A stretch of DNA of 64,000 nucleotides from Pseudomonas allokribbensis (GTDB lineage Bacteria > Pseudomonadota > Gammaproteobacteria > Pseudomonadales > Pseudomonadaceae): NCBI RefSeq assembly GCF_014863605.1, contig NZ_CP062252.1:5929501-5993500 (forward strand), written 5' to 3'. Of this stretch, positions 49,572 through 59,602 are shown piece after piece. Position numbers and translations under genes: made by a program. Below the pieces are notes generated by a model. It was not told the origin of the DNA and ran no database searches. It worked only from the letters and a program-made list of their open reading frames with translations. Every line of letters starts with the position of its first letter. Positions within the stretch are counted from its first letter, which is position 1.

Positions 49572-51473
49572 GTGAGCCTATTAGAAGAAAACCAATCCAC
49601 TGACCTGGAAAAAATGGTCGGCATGAGCCGTCGCGGTTTCATCGGCGCCGGCGCACTGTGCGGCGCAGCGATGTTCCTCGGCGGCAGCCTGTTGAGCCGC
49701 AGCGCGCTGGCCACCGGTGTCAGCGCCGGCAACAGCCGCCTGCTCGGCTTCGACAGCATTCCGGCCGCCACCACCGACGTCATCAGCCTGCCCAAGGGCT
49801 ACAAGTCGTCGGTGCTGATCAGTTGGGGTCAGCCCCTGCACAAGAACGGCCCGGCCTTCGACCCGAGCGGCAACGGCACTGCGGCTGCACAGGAAGTGCA
49901 GTTCGGCGACAACAACGACGGCATGAGCCTGTTCGCCTTCCCGGACGACAAGAATCGCGCCCTGATGGCGATCAACAACGAATACACCAACTATCGCTAC
50001 CTCTACCCCCATGGCGGCCAGCCGCAATCGGCGGAAGACGTACGCAAGGCCCTGGCCTGCGAAGGTGTGTCGGTGATCGAAGTGGCGCGCAAGAACGGTC
50101 AGTGGCAGTTCGTTCAGGGCTCGCGCTACAACCGCCGCATCCACGGCAACTCGCCGCTGCGCATCAGCGGCCCGGCTGCCGGTCATGAGCTGATGAAGAC
50201 CAGCGCCGACAAGCACGGCAAGAAAGTCCTCGGCACCTTCCAGAATTGCGCCAACGGCAAAACGCCGTGGGGCACTTACCTGACCTGTGAAGAGAACTTC
50301 ACTGACTGCTTCGGCAGCAGCAACGCCCAGCAGCAGTTCGACCCGGCGCAGAAACGTTACGGCGTGTCGGTCGCCAGCCGCGAGATCAACTGGCATCCGT
50401 TCGATCCGCGCTTCGACATGGCGAAGAACCCGAACGAGCTCAACCGTCACGGCTGGGTGGTGGAAATCGACCCGTTCGACCCGCAATCGACCCCGGTCAA
50501 ACGCACCGCACTCGGTCGCTTCAAACATGAAAACGCGGCCCTAGCCGAGACCGACGACGGTCGCGCCGTGGTGTACATGGGCGACGACGAACGCGGCGAG
50601 TTCATCTACAAGTTCATCAGCCGCGACCGCATCAACCACCGCAACGCGAAGGCCAACCGCGACATCCTCGATCACGGCACCCTGTACGTGGCGAAATTCG
50701 ACGCGGGCGACGGCAACCCCGATCACCCGAAAGGCCAGGGCCAGTGGATCGAACTGACCCACGGCAAGAACGGCATCGACGCCAGCAGCGGTTTTGCCGA
50801 TCAGGCCGAAGTGCTGATCCACGCACGCCTGGCGGCCAGCGTCGTCGGCGCGACGCGCATGGACCGCCCGGAATGGATCGTGGTCAGCCCGAAAGACGGC
50901 CAGGTCTATTGCACCCTGACCAACAACGCCAAACGCGGCGAAGACGGGCAACCGGTGGGCGGCCCGAACCCGCGCGAGAAAAATGTCTACGGGCAGATTC
51001 TGCGCTGGCGCACCGACCGCGACGATCACGGTTCGAAGACCTTCGCCTGGGATCTGTTCGTGGTGGCCGGCAACCCGGGCGTGCATGCCGGTACGCCGAA
51101 GGGCGGTTCGTCGAACATCACCCCGCAGAACATGTTCAACAGCCCGGACGGCCTCGGTTTCGACAAGGCCGGCCGACTGTGGATTCTCACCGACGGTGAT
51201 TCGAGCAACGCCGGGGACTTTGCCGGGATGGGCAACAACCAGATGCTCTGCGCCGATCCCAAGACCGGTGAGATTCGCCGGTTCATGGTCGGGCCGATCG
51301 GTTGCGAAGTCACCGGGATCAGTTTCTCGCCAGATCAGAAAACCCTGTTTGTCGGGATCCAGCATCCAGGCGAGAACGGCGGCTCGACCTTCCCCGAGCA
51401 TTTGCCGAACGGCAAGCCGCGCTCTTCGGTGATGGCGATTACCCGTGAGGATGGCGGGATCGTCGGCGCCTGA
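49572..51473 (+). CDS. PhoX-type alkaline phosphatase (DUF839), Tat-exported
   Basis: A 633-residue protein starting at GTG 49572 with GGGAG upstream; the ATG two bases earlier is out of frame and stops at once. A twin-arginine signal is present (SRRGFIGAG, then a hydrophobic helix ending ALA, about residues 16-47). The rest is the PhoX/DUF839 beta-propeller family, which hydrolyses phosphomonoesters with a calcium/iron cofactor loaded before export. Segments such as TWGTYLTCEENFTDCFG and DGLGFDKAGRLWILTDGD are typical. It presumably acts in phosphate scavenging. Confidence 0.88.
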   Translation: MSLLEENQSTDLEKMVGMSRRGFIGAGALCGAAMFLGGSLLSRSALATGVSAGNSRLLGFDSIPAATTDVISLPKGYKSSVLISWGQPLHKNGPAFDPSGNGTAAAQEVQFGDNNDGMSLFAFPDDKNRALMAINNEYTNYRYLYPHGGQPQSAEDVRKALACEGVSVIEVARKNGQWQFVQGSRYNRRIHGNSPLRISGPAAGHELMKTSADKHGKKVLGTFQNCANGKTPWGTYLTCEENFTDCFGSSNAQQQFDPAQKRYGVSVASREINWHPFDPRFDMAKNPNELNRHGWVVEIDPFDPQSTPVKRTALGRFKHENAALAETDDGRAVVYMGDDERGEFIYKFISRDRINHRNAKANRDILDHGTLYVAKFDAGDGNPDHPKGQGQWIELTHGKNGIDASSGFADQAEVLIHARLAASVVGATRMDRPEWIVVSPKDGQVYCTLTNNAKRGEDGQPVGGPNPREKNVYGQILRWRTDRDDHGSKTFAWDLFVVAGNPGVHAGTPKGGSSNITPQNMFNSPDGLGFDKAGRLWILTDGDSSNAGDFAGMGNNQMLCADPKTGEIRRFMVGPIGCEVTGISFSPDQKTLFVGIQHPGENGGSTFPEHLPNGKPRSSVMAITREDGGIVGA

Positions 51474-51487
51474 TACGGCAGCGGTCA

Positions 51488-51518
51488 GATCGTTCCCGCG
51501 TTCTGCGCGGGAACGATC
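51488..51518. repeat. REP-like palindrome
   Basis: GATCGTTCCCGCG-TTCTG-CGCGGGAACGATC, a perfect 13-bp stem. The GATCGTTCCC core is a common fluorescens-group repeat. It lies between phoX-like and srkA and may terminate the first. Confidence 0.7.
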
Positions 51519-51589
51519 CCCCTCAAGACAGCCCGTCTGCGCTACCATGCTGGGCCGGACGCGGCAGCCTGCTGCGCGCAGGAGTCAGC

Positions 51590-52564
51590 ATGGCCCACCC
51601 GTTTGAAACCCTCACCCCAGACCTCGTGCTCGATGCCGTCGAAAGCATCGGCTTTCTGAGCGACGCGCGCATTCTGGCGCTCAACAGTTACGAAAACCGC
51701 GTCTATCAGGTCGGCATCGAAGACTCCGAACCGCTGATTGCCAAGTTCTATCGCCCGCAGCGCTGGACCAACGAAGCCATTCTCGAAGAGCACCAGTTCA
51801 CCTTCGAACTGGCCGACGTCGAGATCCCGGTGGTGGCGCCACTTATCCACAACGGCCAGACCCTGCACGAACACGCCGGTTTCCGTTTCACCCTGTTTCC
51901 CCGTCGCGGTGGCCGGGCGCCGGAGCCGGGCAACCTCGACCAGTTGTATCGCCTCGGTCAGTTGCTAGGGCGCATTCATGCAGTCGGCGCAACACGTCCG
52001 TTCGAGCATCGCGAAGCGCTGGCCGTGCAGAACTTCGGCCACGCCTCGCTGAACACGTTGCTGGAAGGCAACTTCATCCCCAAAAGCCTGTTGCCGGCCT
52101 ACGAGTCCGTCGCCCGCGACCTGCTCAAGCGCGTGGAAGACGCCTACGCCGCCACGCCGCATCAGAACATCCGCATGCACGGCGACTGCCACCCCGGCAA
52201 CATGATGTGCCGCGACGAGATGTTCCACATCGTCGACCTCGACGACTGCCGCATGGGCCCGGCCGTGCAGGATATCTGGATGATGCTCGCCGGCGATCGT
52301 CAGGAATGCCTCGGACAACTGTCGGAATTGATGGACGGCTACAACGAATTCCACGATTTCGACCCGCGCGAACTGGCGCTGATCGAACCGCTGCGCGCCC
52401 TGCGCCTGATGCATTACAGCGCCTGGCTGGCCCGACGCTGGGACGATCCGGCGTTTCCTCACAGTTTTCCGTGGTTCGGCACGGAACGCTATTGGGGCGA
52501 TCAGGTACTGGCATTGCGTGAACAACTGGCGGCGTTGAATGAAGAGCCGTTGAAGCTTTTCTGA
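51590..52564 (+). CDS. srkA: Stress response serine/threonine kinase SrkA (YihE/RdoA)
   Basis: A 324-residue aminoglycoside-phosphotransferase-fold kinase. The catalytic loop is RMHGDCHPGNMM with Asp199, and the metal-binding VDLDDCRMGP follows about 20 residues later. In E. coli the protein counters programmed death from envelope and oxidative stress and is linked to dsbA; here no dsbA is adjacent. Length and start match the family. Confidence 0.92.
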   Translation: MAHPFETLTPDLVLDAVESIGFLSDARILALNSYENRVYQVGIEDSEPLIAKFYRPQRWTNEAILEEHQFTFELADVEIPVVAPLIHNGQTLHEHAGFRFTLFPRRGGRAPEPGNLDQLYRLGQLLGRIHAVGATRPFEHREALAVQNFGHASLNTLLEGNFIPKSLLPAYESVARDLLKRVEDAYAATPHQNIRMHGDCHPGNMMCRDEMFHIVDLDDCRMGPAVQDIWMMLAGDRQECLGQLSELMDGYNEFHDFDPRELALIEPLRALRLMHYSAWLARRWDDPAFPHSFPWFGTERYWGDQVLALREQLAALNEEPLKLF

Positions 52565-52630
52565 CACGACACGTCTATACAACTGCCCGTACAATCGCTG
52601 CTTTGTTAGCTGCCTAAGCAAGGATTCTGC

Positions 52631-53518
52631 ATGCAAGCCGCCAACCCGCGTCGCGGGTACATTCTGGGCCTGAGTGCCTACATCATCTGGGGCCTGTTCC
52701 CGCTCTACTTCAAAGCCATCGCCGAAGTGCCGGCGGTGGAGATCATCATCCACCGGGTGTTGTGGTCGGCGCTGTTCGGCGCGCTGTTGCTGATGGTCTG
52801 GAAGCATCCGGGCTGGTGGCAGGAGCTGCGCGACAACCCGAAACGCCTGGCGATTCTCGCGCTCAGCGGCACCCTGATCGCGGCCAACTGGCTGACCTAC
52901 GTCTGGTCGGTGAACAACGGCCGGATGCTGGAAGCGAGTCTGGGTTACTACATCAACCCACTGGTGAATGTGCTGCTGGGCATGCTGATCCTCGGCGAAC
53001 GCCTGCGGCGCATGCAGTGGCTGGCGGTCGGTCTGGCGGCGGTCGGCGTGGCGCAGCAGGTATGGCAGGTCGGCAGTCTGCCGTGGGTGTCGTTGGTGCT
53101 GGCACTGACCTTCGGTTTCTACGGGCTGATCCGCAAGCAGGCGCCGGTCAAGGCACTGCCGGGGCTGGTGGTGGAAACCTGGATGCTGGTGCCGATCGCC
53201 CTCGCGTGGCTACTGTTCAATCCGACCGCCACCAGTGCACAAGCTGCGTTCTGGACCACCTCCGAAGCCTGGTGGCTGGTGGCAGCCGGCCCGGTGACGC
53301 TGGTGCCGTTAGTGTGTTTCAACGCGGCCACGCGGCATTTGCCCTACACCACCATCGGCTTCCTGCAATACCTGGCACCGACGCTGGTGCTGTTGCAGGC
53401 AGTGCTGCTGTTCGGTGAGCACTTGTCGTCCAGCACGCTGATCGCCTTCATGTTTATCTGGGCCGGTCTGGCGGTGTACAGCGTCGATGCGTGGATGAGC
53501 CTGCGCCGCCGCAGCTGA
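52631..53518 (+). CDS. rarD: EamA-type transporter RarD
   Basis: A 295-residue drug/metabolite transporter superfamily protein with about ten membrane helices in two EamA repeats. The N-terminus RGYILGLSAYIIWGLFPLYF is typical of RarD (originally linked to chloramphenicol sensitivity); substrate unknown. AAGGA precedes the ATG. It is convergent with the GcvR-like gene. Confidence 0.9.
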   Translation: MQAANPRRGYILGLSAYIIWGLFPLYFKAIAEVPAVEIIIHRVLWSALFGALLLMVWKHPGWWQELRDNPKRLAILALSGTLIAANWLTYVWSVNNGRMLEASLGYYINPLVNVLLGMLILGERLRRMQWLAVGLAAVGVAQQVWQVGSLPWVSLVLALTFGFYGLIRKQAPVKALPGLVVETWMLVPIALAWLLFNPTATSAQAAFWTTSEAWWLVAAGPVTLVPLVCFNAATRHLPYTTIGFLQYLAPTLVLLQAVLLFGEHLSSSTLIAFMFIWAGLAVYSVDAWMSLRRRS

Positions 53519-53539
53519 TCAAAAAACGCACAAACCTCC

Positions 53540-53564
53540 ACAGGCCACGGTTCTCGTGGCCTGT
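53540..53564. terminator. Hairpin after rarD
   Basis: ACAGGCCACG-GTTCT-CGTGGCCTGT, 10-bp perfect stem; T-richness is modest on both sides. Confidence 0.6.
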
Positions 53565-53581
53565 ATCGTTCCTTCCCAAGG

Positions 53582-53590
53582 TTATCCACA
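53582..53590 (+). promoter_or_regulatory. DnaA box 1
   Basis: TTATCCACA, identical to the strong DnaA box, in the gap between convergent genes. Confidence 0.5.
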
Positions 53591-53694
53591 GCGTGATCCC
53601 CGCCGTTTGTGCGCAAGTCACTGAATGCTGGCGGTTTTTTGATCAATCTTCGCCAAGCCACGGCGGACGTGGCCTGGCGGTCGGTCTCTACAGG

Positions 53695-53703
53695 TTATCC
53701 ACA
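53695..53703 (+). promoter_or_regulatory. DnaA box 2
   Basis: A second perfect TTATCCACA in the same orientation, 113 bases after the first, in the same gap. Confidence 0.5.
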
Positions 53704-53741
53704 GGCAGGTGCACGTTTAAACTGGATAACCCGATCCGTCT

Positions 53742-54260
53742 TCACGGGTCGGTGCGCAGCACCAGTTCCACCATCAAGTCATCGGCCAGGGTTTCCAGGC
53801 GCGATTGCAGCACATCCAGCGACAGGGTCAGCGGCACCGCCAGAATCGCCTCGGCGTGGAACAACGGCTCGCTGCTCATCGGCGCCGGGCGCACTTCGGT
53901 CACCAGCCGTTCGAGATTCACACCCTGCTCGCTCAGCAGCCGGGTGATATCGCGCACGATGCCCGGACGATCATTGCCCACCAGTTCCATGGCAATCGGT
54001 TTCCAGGTGCAGGCCTGTTCAATACCGCTTTCGGCGACCAGCACACGAATGCCCTGAGCCGACAAAGCTTGTAGGGCATCGACTAATTCGTCGTAAGCCT
54101 CCGCCGGCACGCCGACCCGCAGAATCCCGGCGAACTGCCCGGCCATCCGTGACATGCGGCTTTCCAGCCAGTTGCCACCGTGCTCGGCGATGCATTGGGC
54201 GATGCGCTCGACCTGCCCGGGCTTGTCCGGCGCGAAGACGGTGAGTACGAGGTGATCCAT
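53742..54260 (-). CDS. GcvR-like ACT-domain regulator
   Basis: A 172-residue protein of two ACT domains (VLTVFAPDKPGQVERIAQCI near the start and MELVGNDRPGIVRDITRLL from about residue 90), as in GcvR, the glycine cleavage system repressor that works by binding GcvA. There is no DNA-binding domain. No gcv genes are in the window, so the glycine link is by family only. Confidence 0.87.
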   Translation of the reverse strand: MDHLVLTVFAPDKPGQVERIAQCIAEHGGNWLESRMSRMAGQFAGILRVGVPAEAYDELVDALQALSAQGIRVLVAESGIEQACTWKPIAMELVGNDRPGIVRDITRLLSEQGVNLERLVTEVRPAPMSSEPLFHAEAILAVPLTLSLDVLQSRLETLADDLMVELVLRTDP

Positions 54261-54419
54261 GGCGCAGCCCTCTTGTCATGACTTTTGTTATAGAAAAACA
54301 AGTATAGGCAAGCGTTCGACAGACGCCTCAGACGCTCGAAATCACAAATCGTGTACAACTTTTTATATTTAACTGGAACAATCCATTGGTTTTTTGAGAA
54401 CATCCCGTTCCGCGCCGTG

Positions 54420-54487
54420 ACCGCAATGCGTCATGGGGTCGCAGAACGACGTAATTAGTCTGATTTTCACAACCGCAATGCATCATG
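54420..54487 (+). repeat. Imperfect direct repeat upstream of glcB
   Basis: ACCGCAATGCGTCATG at 54420-54435 and ACCGCAATGCATCATG at 54472-54487, one mismatch in sixteen, offset 52 bases (about five helical turns). Confidence 0.6.
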
Positions 54488-54512
54488 TAGTATGCCGCAG
54501 CGCGCACTACAT
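54485..54512. promoter_or_regulatory. Operator-like inverted repeat upstream of glcB
   Basis: ATGTAGT-N14-ACTACAT, perfect 7-bp arms, overlapping the second copy of the direct repeat by three bases, about 200 bases before glcB. Confidence 0.4.
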
Positions 54513-54713
54513 AACGTTGGATCGATGTCTGCCCAAGGCACGTTCGCAACCCTGAAAGCCCCGTCAGCAAGGCCCCAAGCCGTTGATTGGTCCCAGCCCA
54601 GCCGCCAGCGATGGCATGTACTGGTCGAGGGGTTTGTGGTTTAAATGGCCAGAGGCTTCATTGTTAAATTGAAGAGCTGAAAAGCGAAATAGCTGAGCAG
54701 AGTGAGGCAAGCA

Positions 54714-56891
54714 ATGACTGAACACGTTCAAGTCGGTGGCCTGCAGGTCGCCAAAGTCCTGTTCGACTTCGTGAACAACGAAGCCATTCCCGGTACCGGC
54801 CTCACCGCCGAAAAATTCTGGGAAGGCGCCGACAAGGTCATTCACGACCTGGCGCCGAAGAACAAAGCCCTACTCGCCAAACGCGATGACTTCCAGGCCC
54901 GTATCGACGGCTGGCACCAGAGCCGTGCCGGTCAACCACACGACGCCGTGGCCTACAAAGCCTTCCTGCAAGAGATCGGTTATCTGCTGCCAGAAGCGGC
55001 TGATTTCCAGGCAACGACGCAAAACGTCGATGACGAAATCGCCCGTACCGCCGGCCCGCAACTCGTGGTCCCGGTGATGAACGCCCGCTTCGCCCTCAAC
55101 GCCTCGAACGCCCGCTGGGGTTCGCTGTACGACGCCCTGTATGGCACCGACGCCATCAGCGAAGCCGGCGGCGCGGAAAAAGGCAAAGGCTACAACAAGG
55201 CGCGTGGCGACAAAGTCATCGCCTTCGCCCGTGCGTTCCTCGACGAAGCGGCGCCACTGGCCGCCGGCTCCCACGTCGATTCCACCGGTTACAAGATCGC
55301 TGACGGCAAACTTGTCGTCACCCTCAAGGGCGGCAGCAACAGCGGACTGCGCAACGATGCGCAACTGATCGGTTTCCAGGGCGATGCGTCGGCTCCGATC
55401 GCGATCCTGCTGAAGAACAACGGTCTGCATTTCGAAATCCAGATCGATGCCAGCACCCCGGTCGGCCAGACCGACCCCGCTGGTGTCAAAGACATCCTGA
55501 TGGAAGCGGCGCTGACCACCATCATGGACTGCGAAGACTCCGTGGCCGCCGTCGATGCCGACGACAAGGTTGTGATCTACCGCAACTGGCTAGGTCTGAT
55601 GAAGGGCGACCTCGCGGAATCCGTTTCCAAGGGCGGCCAGACTTTCACCCGCACCATGAACCCGGATCGCACCTACACCAAGGTCGACGGCAGCGAACTG
55701 ACCCTGCACGGCCGCTCGCTGTTGTTCGTGCGCAACGTCGGTCACCTGATGACCATCGACGCGATCCTCGACAAGCACGGCAATGAAGTGCCGGAAGGCA
55801 TCCTCGACGGTCTGGTGACTTGCCTGGCGGCGATGCACAACCTGAGCGGCAACACTTCGCGCAAGAACACCCGCACCGGTTCGGTCTATATCGTCAAACC
55901 GAAGATGCACGGCCCGGAAGAAGCAGCGTTCACCAACGAACTGTTCGGTCGCATCGAAGACGTGCTGGGCCTCAAGCGCAACACCCTGAAAGTCGGGATC
56001 ATGGACGAGGAACGCCGTACCACGGTCAACCTCAAGGCCTGTATCCAGGCGGCCAGCGAGCGCGTGGTGTTCATCAACACCGGTTTCCTCGACCGCACCG
56101 GCGACGAAATCCACACCTCCATGGAAGCCGGCCCGATGGTGCGCAAGGCTGACATGAAGGCTGAAAAGTGGATCGGCGCCTACGAAAACTGGAACGTCGA
56201 TATCGGTCTGAGCACCGGCCTGCAAGGTCGTGCGCAAATCGGTAAAGGCATGTGGGCGATGCCCGACCTGATGGCGGCGATGCTCGAACAGAAAATCGCT
56301 CACCCGATGGCCGGTGCCAATACCGCCTGGGTTCCATCGCCGACGGCTGCCGCGCTGCACGCGCTGCACTACCACAAGGTCGACGTGTTCGCCCGTCAGG
56401 CCGAGCTGGCCAAACGTGCTCGCGCTTCGGTCGATGACATCCTGACCATCCCGCTGGCGGTCAACCCGAACTGGACCCCGGAGCAGATCAAGAACGAACT
56501 GGACAACAACGCCCAGGGCATTCTCGGTTACGTGGTGCGCTGGATCGACCAGGGCGTGGGTTGCTCGAAAGTGCCGGACATCAACGACGTCGGCCTGATG
56601 GAAGACCGTGCGACGCTGCGTATCTCCAGCCAGCACATCGCCAACTGGCTGCGCCACGGAGTGGTCACTGAAGCGCAAGTGATGGAAAGCCTCAAGCGCA
56701 TGGCGCCGGTGGTTGACCGTCAGAACGCCAACGACCCGCTGTACCGTCCGCTGGCACCTAACTTCGACAGCAACATCGCCTTCCAGGCGGCGGTGGAACT
56801 GGTGATCGAGGGCACCAAACAGCCGAACGGTTACACCGAGCCGGTCCTGCACCGTCGCCGTCGCGAGTTCAAGGCTGCCAATGGCCTGTAA
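54714..56891 (+). CDS. glcB: Malate synthase G
   Basis: A 725-residue monomeric isoform G enzyme (E. coli GlcB is 723) that condenses glyoxylate with acetyl-CoA to malate. Start ATG 54714 (MTEHVQVGG); a GTG four codons upstream is possible. Segments [34 protein letters not shown] and [20 protein letters not shown] are typical of the family. Acts in the glyoxylate shunt and glycolate use; no glcDEF genes are nearby, so it is a stand-alone gene as in other pseudomonads. A strong terminator follows. Confidence 0.97.
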   Translation: MTEHVQVGGLQVAKVLFDFVNNEAIPGTGLTAEKFWEGADKVIHDLAPKNKALLAKRDDFQARIDGWHQSRAGQPHDAVAYKAFLQEIGYLLPEAADFQATTQNVDDEIARTAGPQLVVPVMNARFALNASNARWGSLYDALYGTDAISEAGGAEKGKGYNKARGDKVIAFARAFLDEAAPLAAGSHVDSTGYKIADGKLVVTLKGGSNSGLRNDAQLIGFQGDASAPIAILLKNNGLHFEIQIDASTPVGQTDPAGVKDILMEAALTTIMDCEDSVAAVDADDKVVIYRNWLGLMKGDLAESVSKGGQTFTRTMNPDRTYTKVDGSELTLHGRSLLFVRNVGHLMTIDAILDKHGNEVPEGILDGLVTCLAAMHNLSGNTSRKNTRTGSVYIVKPKMHGPEEAAFTNELFGRIEDVLGLKRNTLKVGIMDEERRTTVNLKACIQAASERVVFINTGFLDRTGDEIHTSMEAGPMVRKADMKAEKWIGAYENWNVDIGLSTGLQGRAQIGKGMWAMPDLMAAMLEQKIAHPMAGANTAWVPSPTAAALHALHYHKVDVFARQAELAKRARASVDDILTIPLAVNPNWTPEQIKNELDNNAQGILGYVVRWIDQGVGCSKVPDINDVGLMEDRATLRISSQHIANWLRHGVVTEAQVMESLKRMAPVVDRQNANDPLYRPLAPNFDSNIAFQAAVELVIEGTKQPNGYTEPVLHRRRREFKAANGL

Positions 56892-56912
56892 CCCGCGCTG
56901 ATGCCGGACATG

Positions 56913-56945
56913 AAAAAGCCCTGATCTTTCGATCAGGGCTTTTTT
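56913..56945 (+). terminator. glcB terminator (bidirectional)
   Basis: AAAAAGCCCTGATC-TTTC-GATCAGGGCTTTTTT; A-tract and T-tract serve both glcB and the convergent response-regulator gene. Confidence 0.92.
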
Positions 56946-56961
56946 GTTTGCGTCGGATTAG

Positions 56962-57408
56962 CTAGGGCTCGATCCCCAACTCATGCTTGACCAGCCCAAG
57001 CAATTTGACGGTATCAATCGGCTTGAGCAAAAAATCCACCACGCTCAAATGCATCGCCGCGATGGCGTCCTTCACGTCGGCATCACCCGACACAATGATG
57101 ATCGGCATCGCCGCCCGTACCGACTCGCGCACCTGGCGGACCAGCTCGAGACCGCCGACATGCCCCATCCGCAGATCCGTGATCACCAGCCCGATGGAAG
57201 GTTTTTCCTCGATCATCTTCAGCGCGGATTCGCCGCTGGCTGCCGTCATGCAACGAATGCCGTCCAGTGCCAGGATCTCCGACAGCAACTCGCGGGCGTC
57301 CTTGTCGTCATCAACGATCAGTACCCGCTGCGGCGGCAGGTCGGGTTCCAGCATGACGGCGCTGAGCGCTTCCCGCTCGGCGTCGCTCAAAATATCGTGG
57401 TCGGACAT
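56962..57408 (-). CDS. Single-domain response regulator (receiver only)
   Basis: 148 residues from ATG 57408. A short N-terminal extension (about 38 residues) precedes a CheY-like receiver with VLIVDDDKDA, phospho-acceptor Asp78 in VITDLRM, the Ser/Thr switch in IIVSGDA and Lys in FLLKPID. There is no output domain, so it acts by protein contact or phosphorelay. No histidine kinase is adjacent. Confidence 0.88.
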   Translation of the reverse strand: MSDHDILSDAEREALSAVMLEPDLPPQRVLIVDDDKDARELLSEILALDGIRCMTAASGESALKMIEEKPSIGLVITDLRMGHVGGLELVRQVRESVRAAMPIIIVSGDADVKDAIAAMHLSVVDFLLKPIDTVKLLGLVKHELGIEP

Positions 57409-57667
57409 GGCGTTCTCTACGTTTTCAAATCGATCCCCTGGCACAGTGGTCAGACATCGCTGGGCAGAGCTTCAATGTGCACTTCGTCGGATTTTTTTCC
57501 AAGGGGCTAACCTGAGAATTTCCGACTGTTTGTGTAGGGCATATCCGAAAACTACCCAACGGCACGCCAAACCTAGACTTACGTCCAATGGGCACCCCGC
57601 GCGATGGGGTCGACCATGGCTGCAACGATCCAATAACAACAATTCGAAAAAGACTGCGGTAATGGTT

Positions 57668-59602
57668 ATGAGTAAAGCGGACGCCTTCACCCAGGCAGGG
57701 AAAACCGCGGTGTTGCAGAACATTCAGGGCACTTTGCAATTCCTCCAGCGCTTCCCCCCTTTCAATCAGATGGAACACGCCCACCTGGCCTATCTGGTGG
57801 AGCAATGCCAGCTGCGCTTCTACGGTCAGGGCGAGAGCATCATCAAACCCGCCGACGGGCCGGTCGAACACTTCTACATCGTCAAGCAGGGCCGGGTGGT
57901 CGGCGAGCGGCCGCACACGGCCAAGGGTGGCACCGAAACCACGTTTGAAATCACCACCGGCGAGTGTTTTCCCCTCGCCGCACTGCTCGGCGAACGGGCG
58001 ACCCGCACCGAGCATCTGGCCGGCGAAGACACCTTCTGCCTGCAACTGAACAAACTGGCGTTCATCAAGCTGTTCGCCCTCTCCAACACCTTCCGCGACT
58101 TCGCCCTGCGCGGGGTCAGCAGCCTGCTCGATCAGGTCAACCAGCAAGTCCAGCAGAAAGCCGTGGAAACCCTCGGCACCCAATACTCGCTGAACACTCG
58201 CCTGGGCGAATTGGCCATGCGCCATCCGGTGACGTGCAGCCCTTCCACTCCACTGCGCGAAGCGGTGAAGCTGATGCACGAACAACAGGTCGGCAGCATC
58301 GTCGCGGTGGATGAGCACAAGGCGCCACTGGGGATTTTCACCCTGCGCGATCTGCGCCATGTGGTGGCTGCGGGCGTCGGCGACTTCAATGAACCGATCG
58401 AACGCCACATGACGCCCTCGCCGTTCTATCTGTCGCCGGATCACAGCGCCTTCGATGCGGCGATCGCGATGACCGAGCGGCATATCGCCCACGTCTGTCT
58501 GGTCAAGGATCAGCGTCTGTGCGGCGTGGTCTCCGAGCGTGATCTGTTCTCGCTGCAACGGGTCGATCTGGTGCACCTGGCACGGACCATCCGCAGCGCC
58601 CAGCGGGTTGAACAACTGGTGACCCTGCGCGGCGAGATCGGCCAACTGGTGGAGCGCATGCTGGCTCACGGCGCATCGTCGACCCAGATCACCCACATCA
58701 TCACCCTGCTCAACGATCACACCGTGTGCCGGGTGATCGAACTGACGCTCGCGGAGAAAGGCGACCCCGGCGTGCCGTTCAGTTGGCTGTGTTTCGGCAG
58801 CGAAGGCCGGCGTGAGCAGACCCTGCACACCGATCAGGACAACGGCATTCTGTTCGATGCGCGGGATGCGGCCCATGCGGCGGAGATTCGCGGCAAGTTG
58901 CTGCCCATCGCCCAGCAGATCAATAACAGCCTGGCGCAGTGCGGCTTCACTCTGTGCAAAGGCAACGTCATGGCCGGCAATCCGCAGCTGTGCCTGTCCC
59001 GTGCCGAATGGGCTCGACGCTTTGCCGCGTTCATCCGCGAGGCAACGCCGGAGAACCTGTTGGGCTCAAGCATCTATTTCGACCTGCGGGTGGTCTGGGG
59101 CGACGAACAGGGTTGCGAGCAATTGCGCCGGGGGATTCTCGATCAGGTCGGCGACAATCGTTTGTTCCAGCGGATGATGGCCGAGAACGCCTTGCGCAAC
59201 CGCCCGCCGGTGGGGCGTTTCCGTGAATTCGTGCTAACCCGCAAGAACGGCGAGAAAGCCACGCTGGACCTGAAGATCCAGGGCCTGACGCCGTTTGTCG
59301 ACGGTGCACGTCTGCTGGCTCTGGCCAATGGCATCGACGCCAACAACACCCTCGAACGCTTCCGCCAGTTGGTGGAGAAAGAAGTCATCGACCGACTGGA
59401 TGGCGCCGCGTACGAGGAGGCTTATCACTTTATCCAGCAGACACGCATGCAGCAGCATCAGCTGCAGACCCGGGAAAACCTGCCGTATTCGAACCGGGTC
59501 GATCCCGACAGCCTCAATCATCTGGACCGGCGCATCCTGCGTGAATCCCTGCGTCAGGCCCAGCGCCTGCAAAGCAGCCTGACCCTGCGGTATCAGCTAT
59601 GA
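57668..59602 (+). CDS. cNMP-binding/CBS/DUF294 nucleotidyltransferase-like protein
   Basis: 644 residues from ATG 57668 (MSKADAF); another ATG two codons earlier is equally open, and the ribosome site is weak for both. Order: cyclic-nucleotide-binding-like domain (about 15-140), a pair of CBS domains (about 175-295), then a DUF294 nucleotidyltransferase-like domain with the signature GSEGRREQTLHTDQDNG near residue 377, and a C-terminal DUF294 helical part. These proteins resemble GlnD-type signal transducers and are always followed by a DnaQ-like exonuclease gene in pseudomonads; the pair may function together. The ligand is unknown. Confidence 0.87.
   Translation: MSKADAFTQAGKTAVLQNIQGTLQFLQRFPPFNQMEHAHLAYLVEQCQLRFYGQGESIIKPADGPVEHFYIVKQGRVVGERPHTAKGGTETTFEITTGECFPLAALLGERATRTEHLAGEDTFCLQLNKLAFIKLFALSNTFRDFALRGVSSLLDQVNQQVQQKAVETLGTQYSLNTRLGELAMRHPVTCSPSTPLREAVKLMHEQQVGSIVAVDEHKAPLGIFTLRDLRHVVAAGVGDFNEPIERHMTPSPFYLSPDHSAFDAAIAMTERHIAHVCLVKDQRLCGVVSERDLFSLQRVDLVHLARTIRSAQRVEQLVTLRGEIGQLVERMLAHGASSTQITHIITLLNDHTVCRVIELTLAEKGDPGVPFSWLCFGSEGRREQTLHTDQDNGILFDARDAAHAAEIRGKLLPIAQQINNSLAQCGFTLCKGNVMAGNPQLCLSRAEWARRFAAFIREATPENLLGSSIYFDLRVVWGDEQGCEQLRRGILDQVGDNRLFQRMMAENALRNRPPVGRFREFVLTRKNGEKATLDLKIQGLTPFVDGARLLALANGIDANNTLERFRQLVEKEVIDRLDGAAYEEAYHFIQQTRMQQHQLQTRENLPYSNRVDPDSLNHLDRRILRESLRQAQRLQSSLTLRYQL

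Larger units (their letters stand above)
54261..54713. other. Divergent control region of the ACT gene and glcB
   Basis: A 453-base stretch with no gene. It holds a 16-base direct repeat (54420-54435 and 54472-54487, one mismatch) and a perfect 7-bp inverted repeat (54485-54512), plus the leader of glcB. The first 100 bases are AT-rich, likely promoter for the minus-strand gene. Confidence 0.6.
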
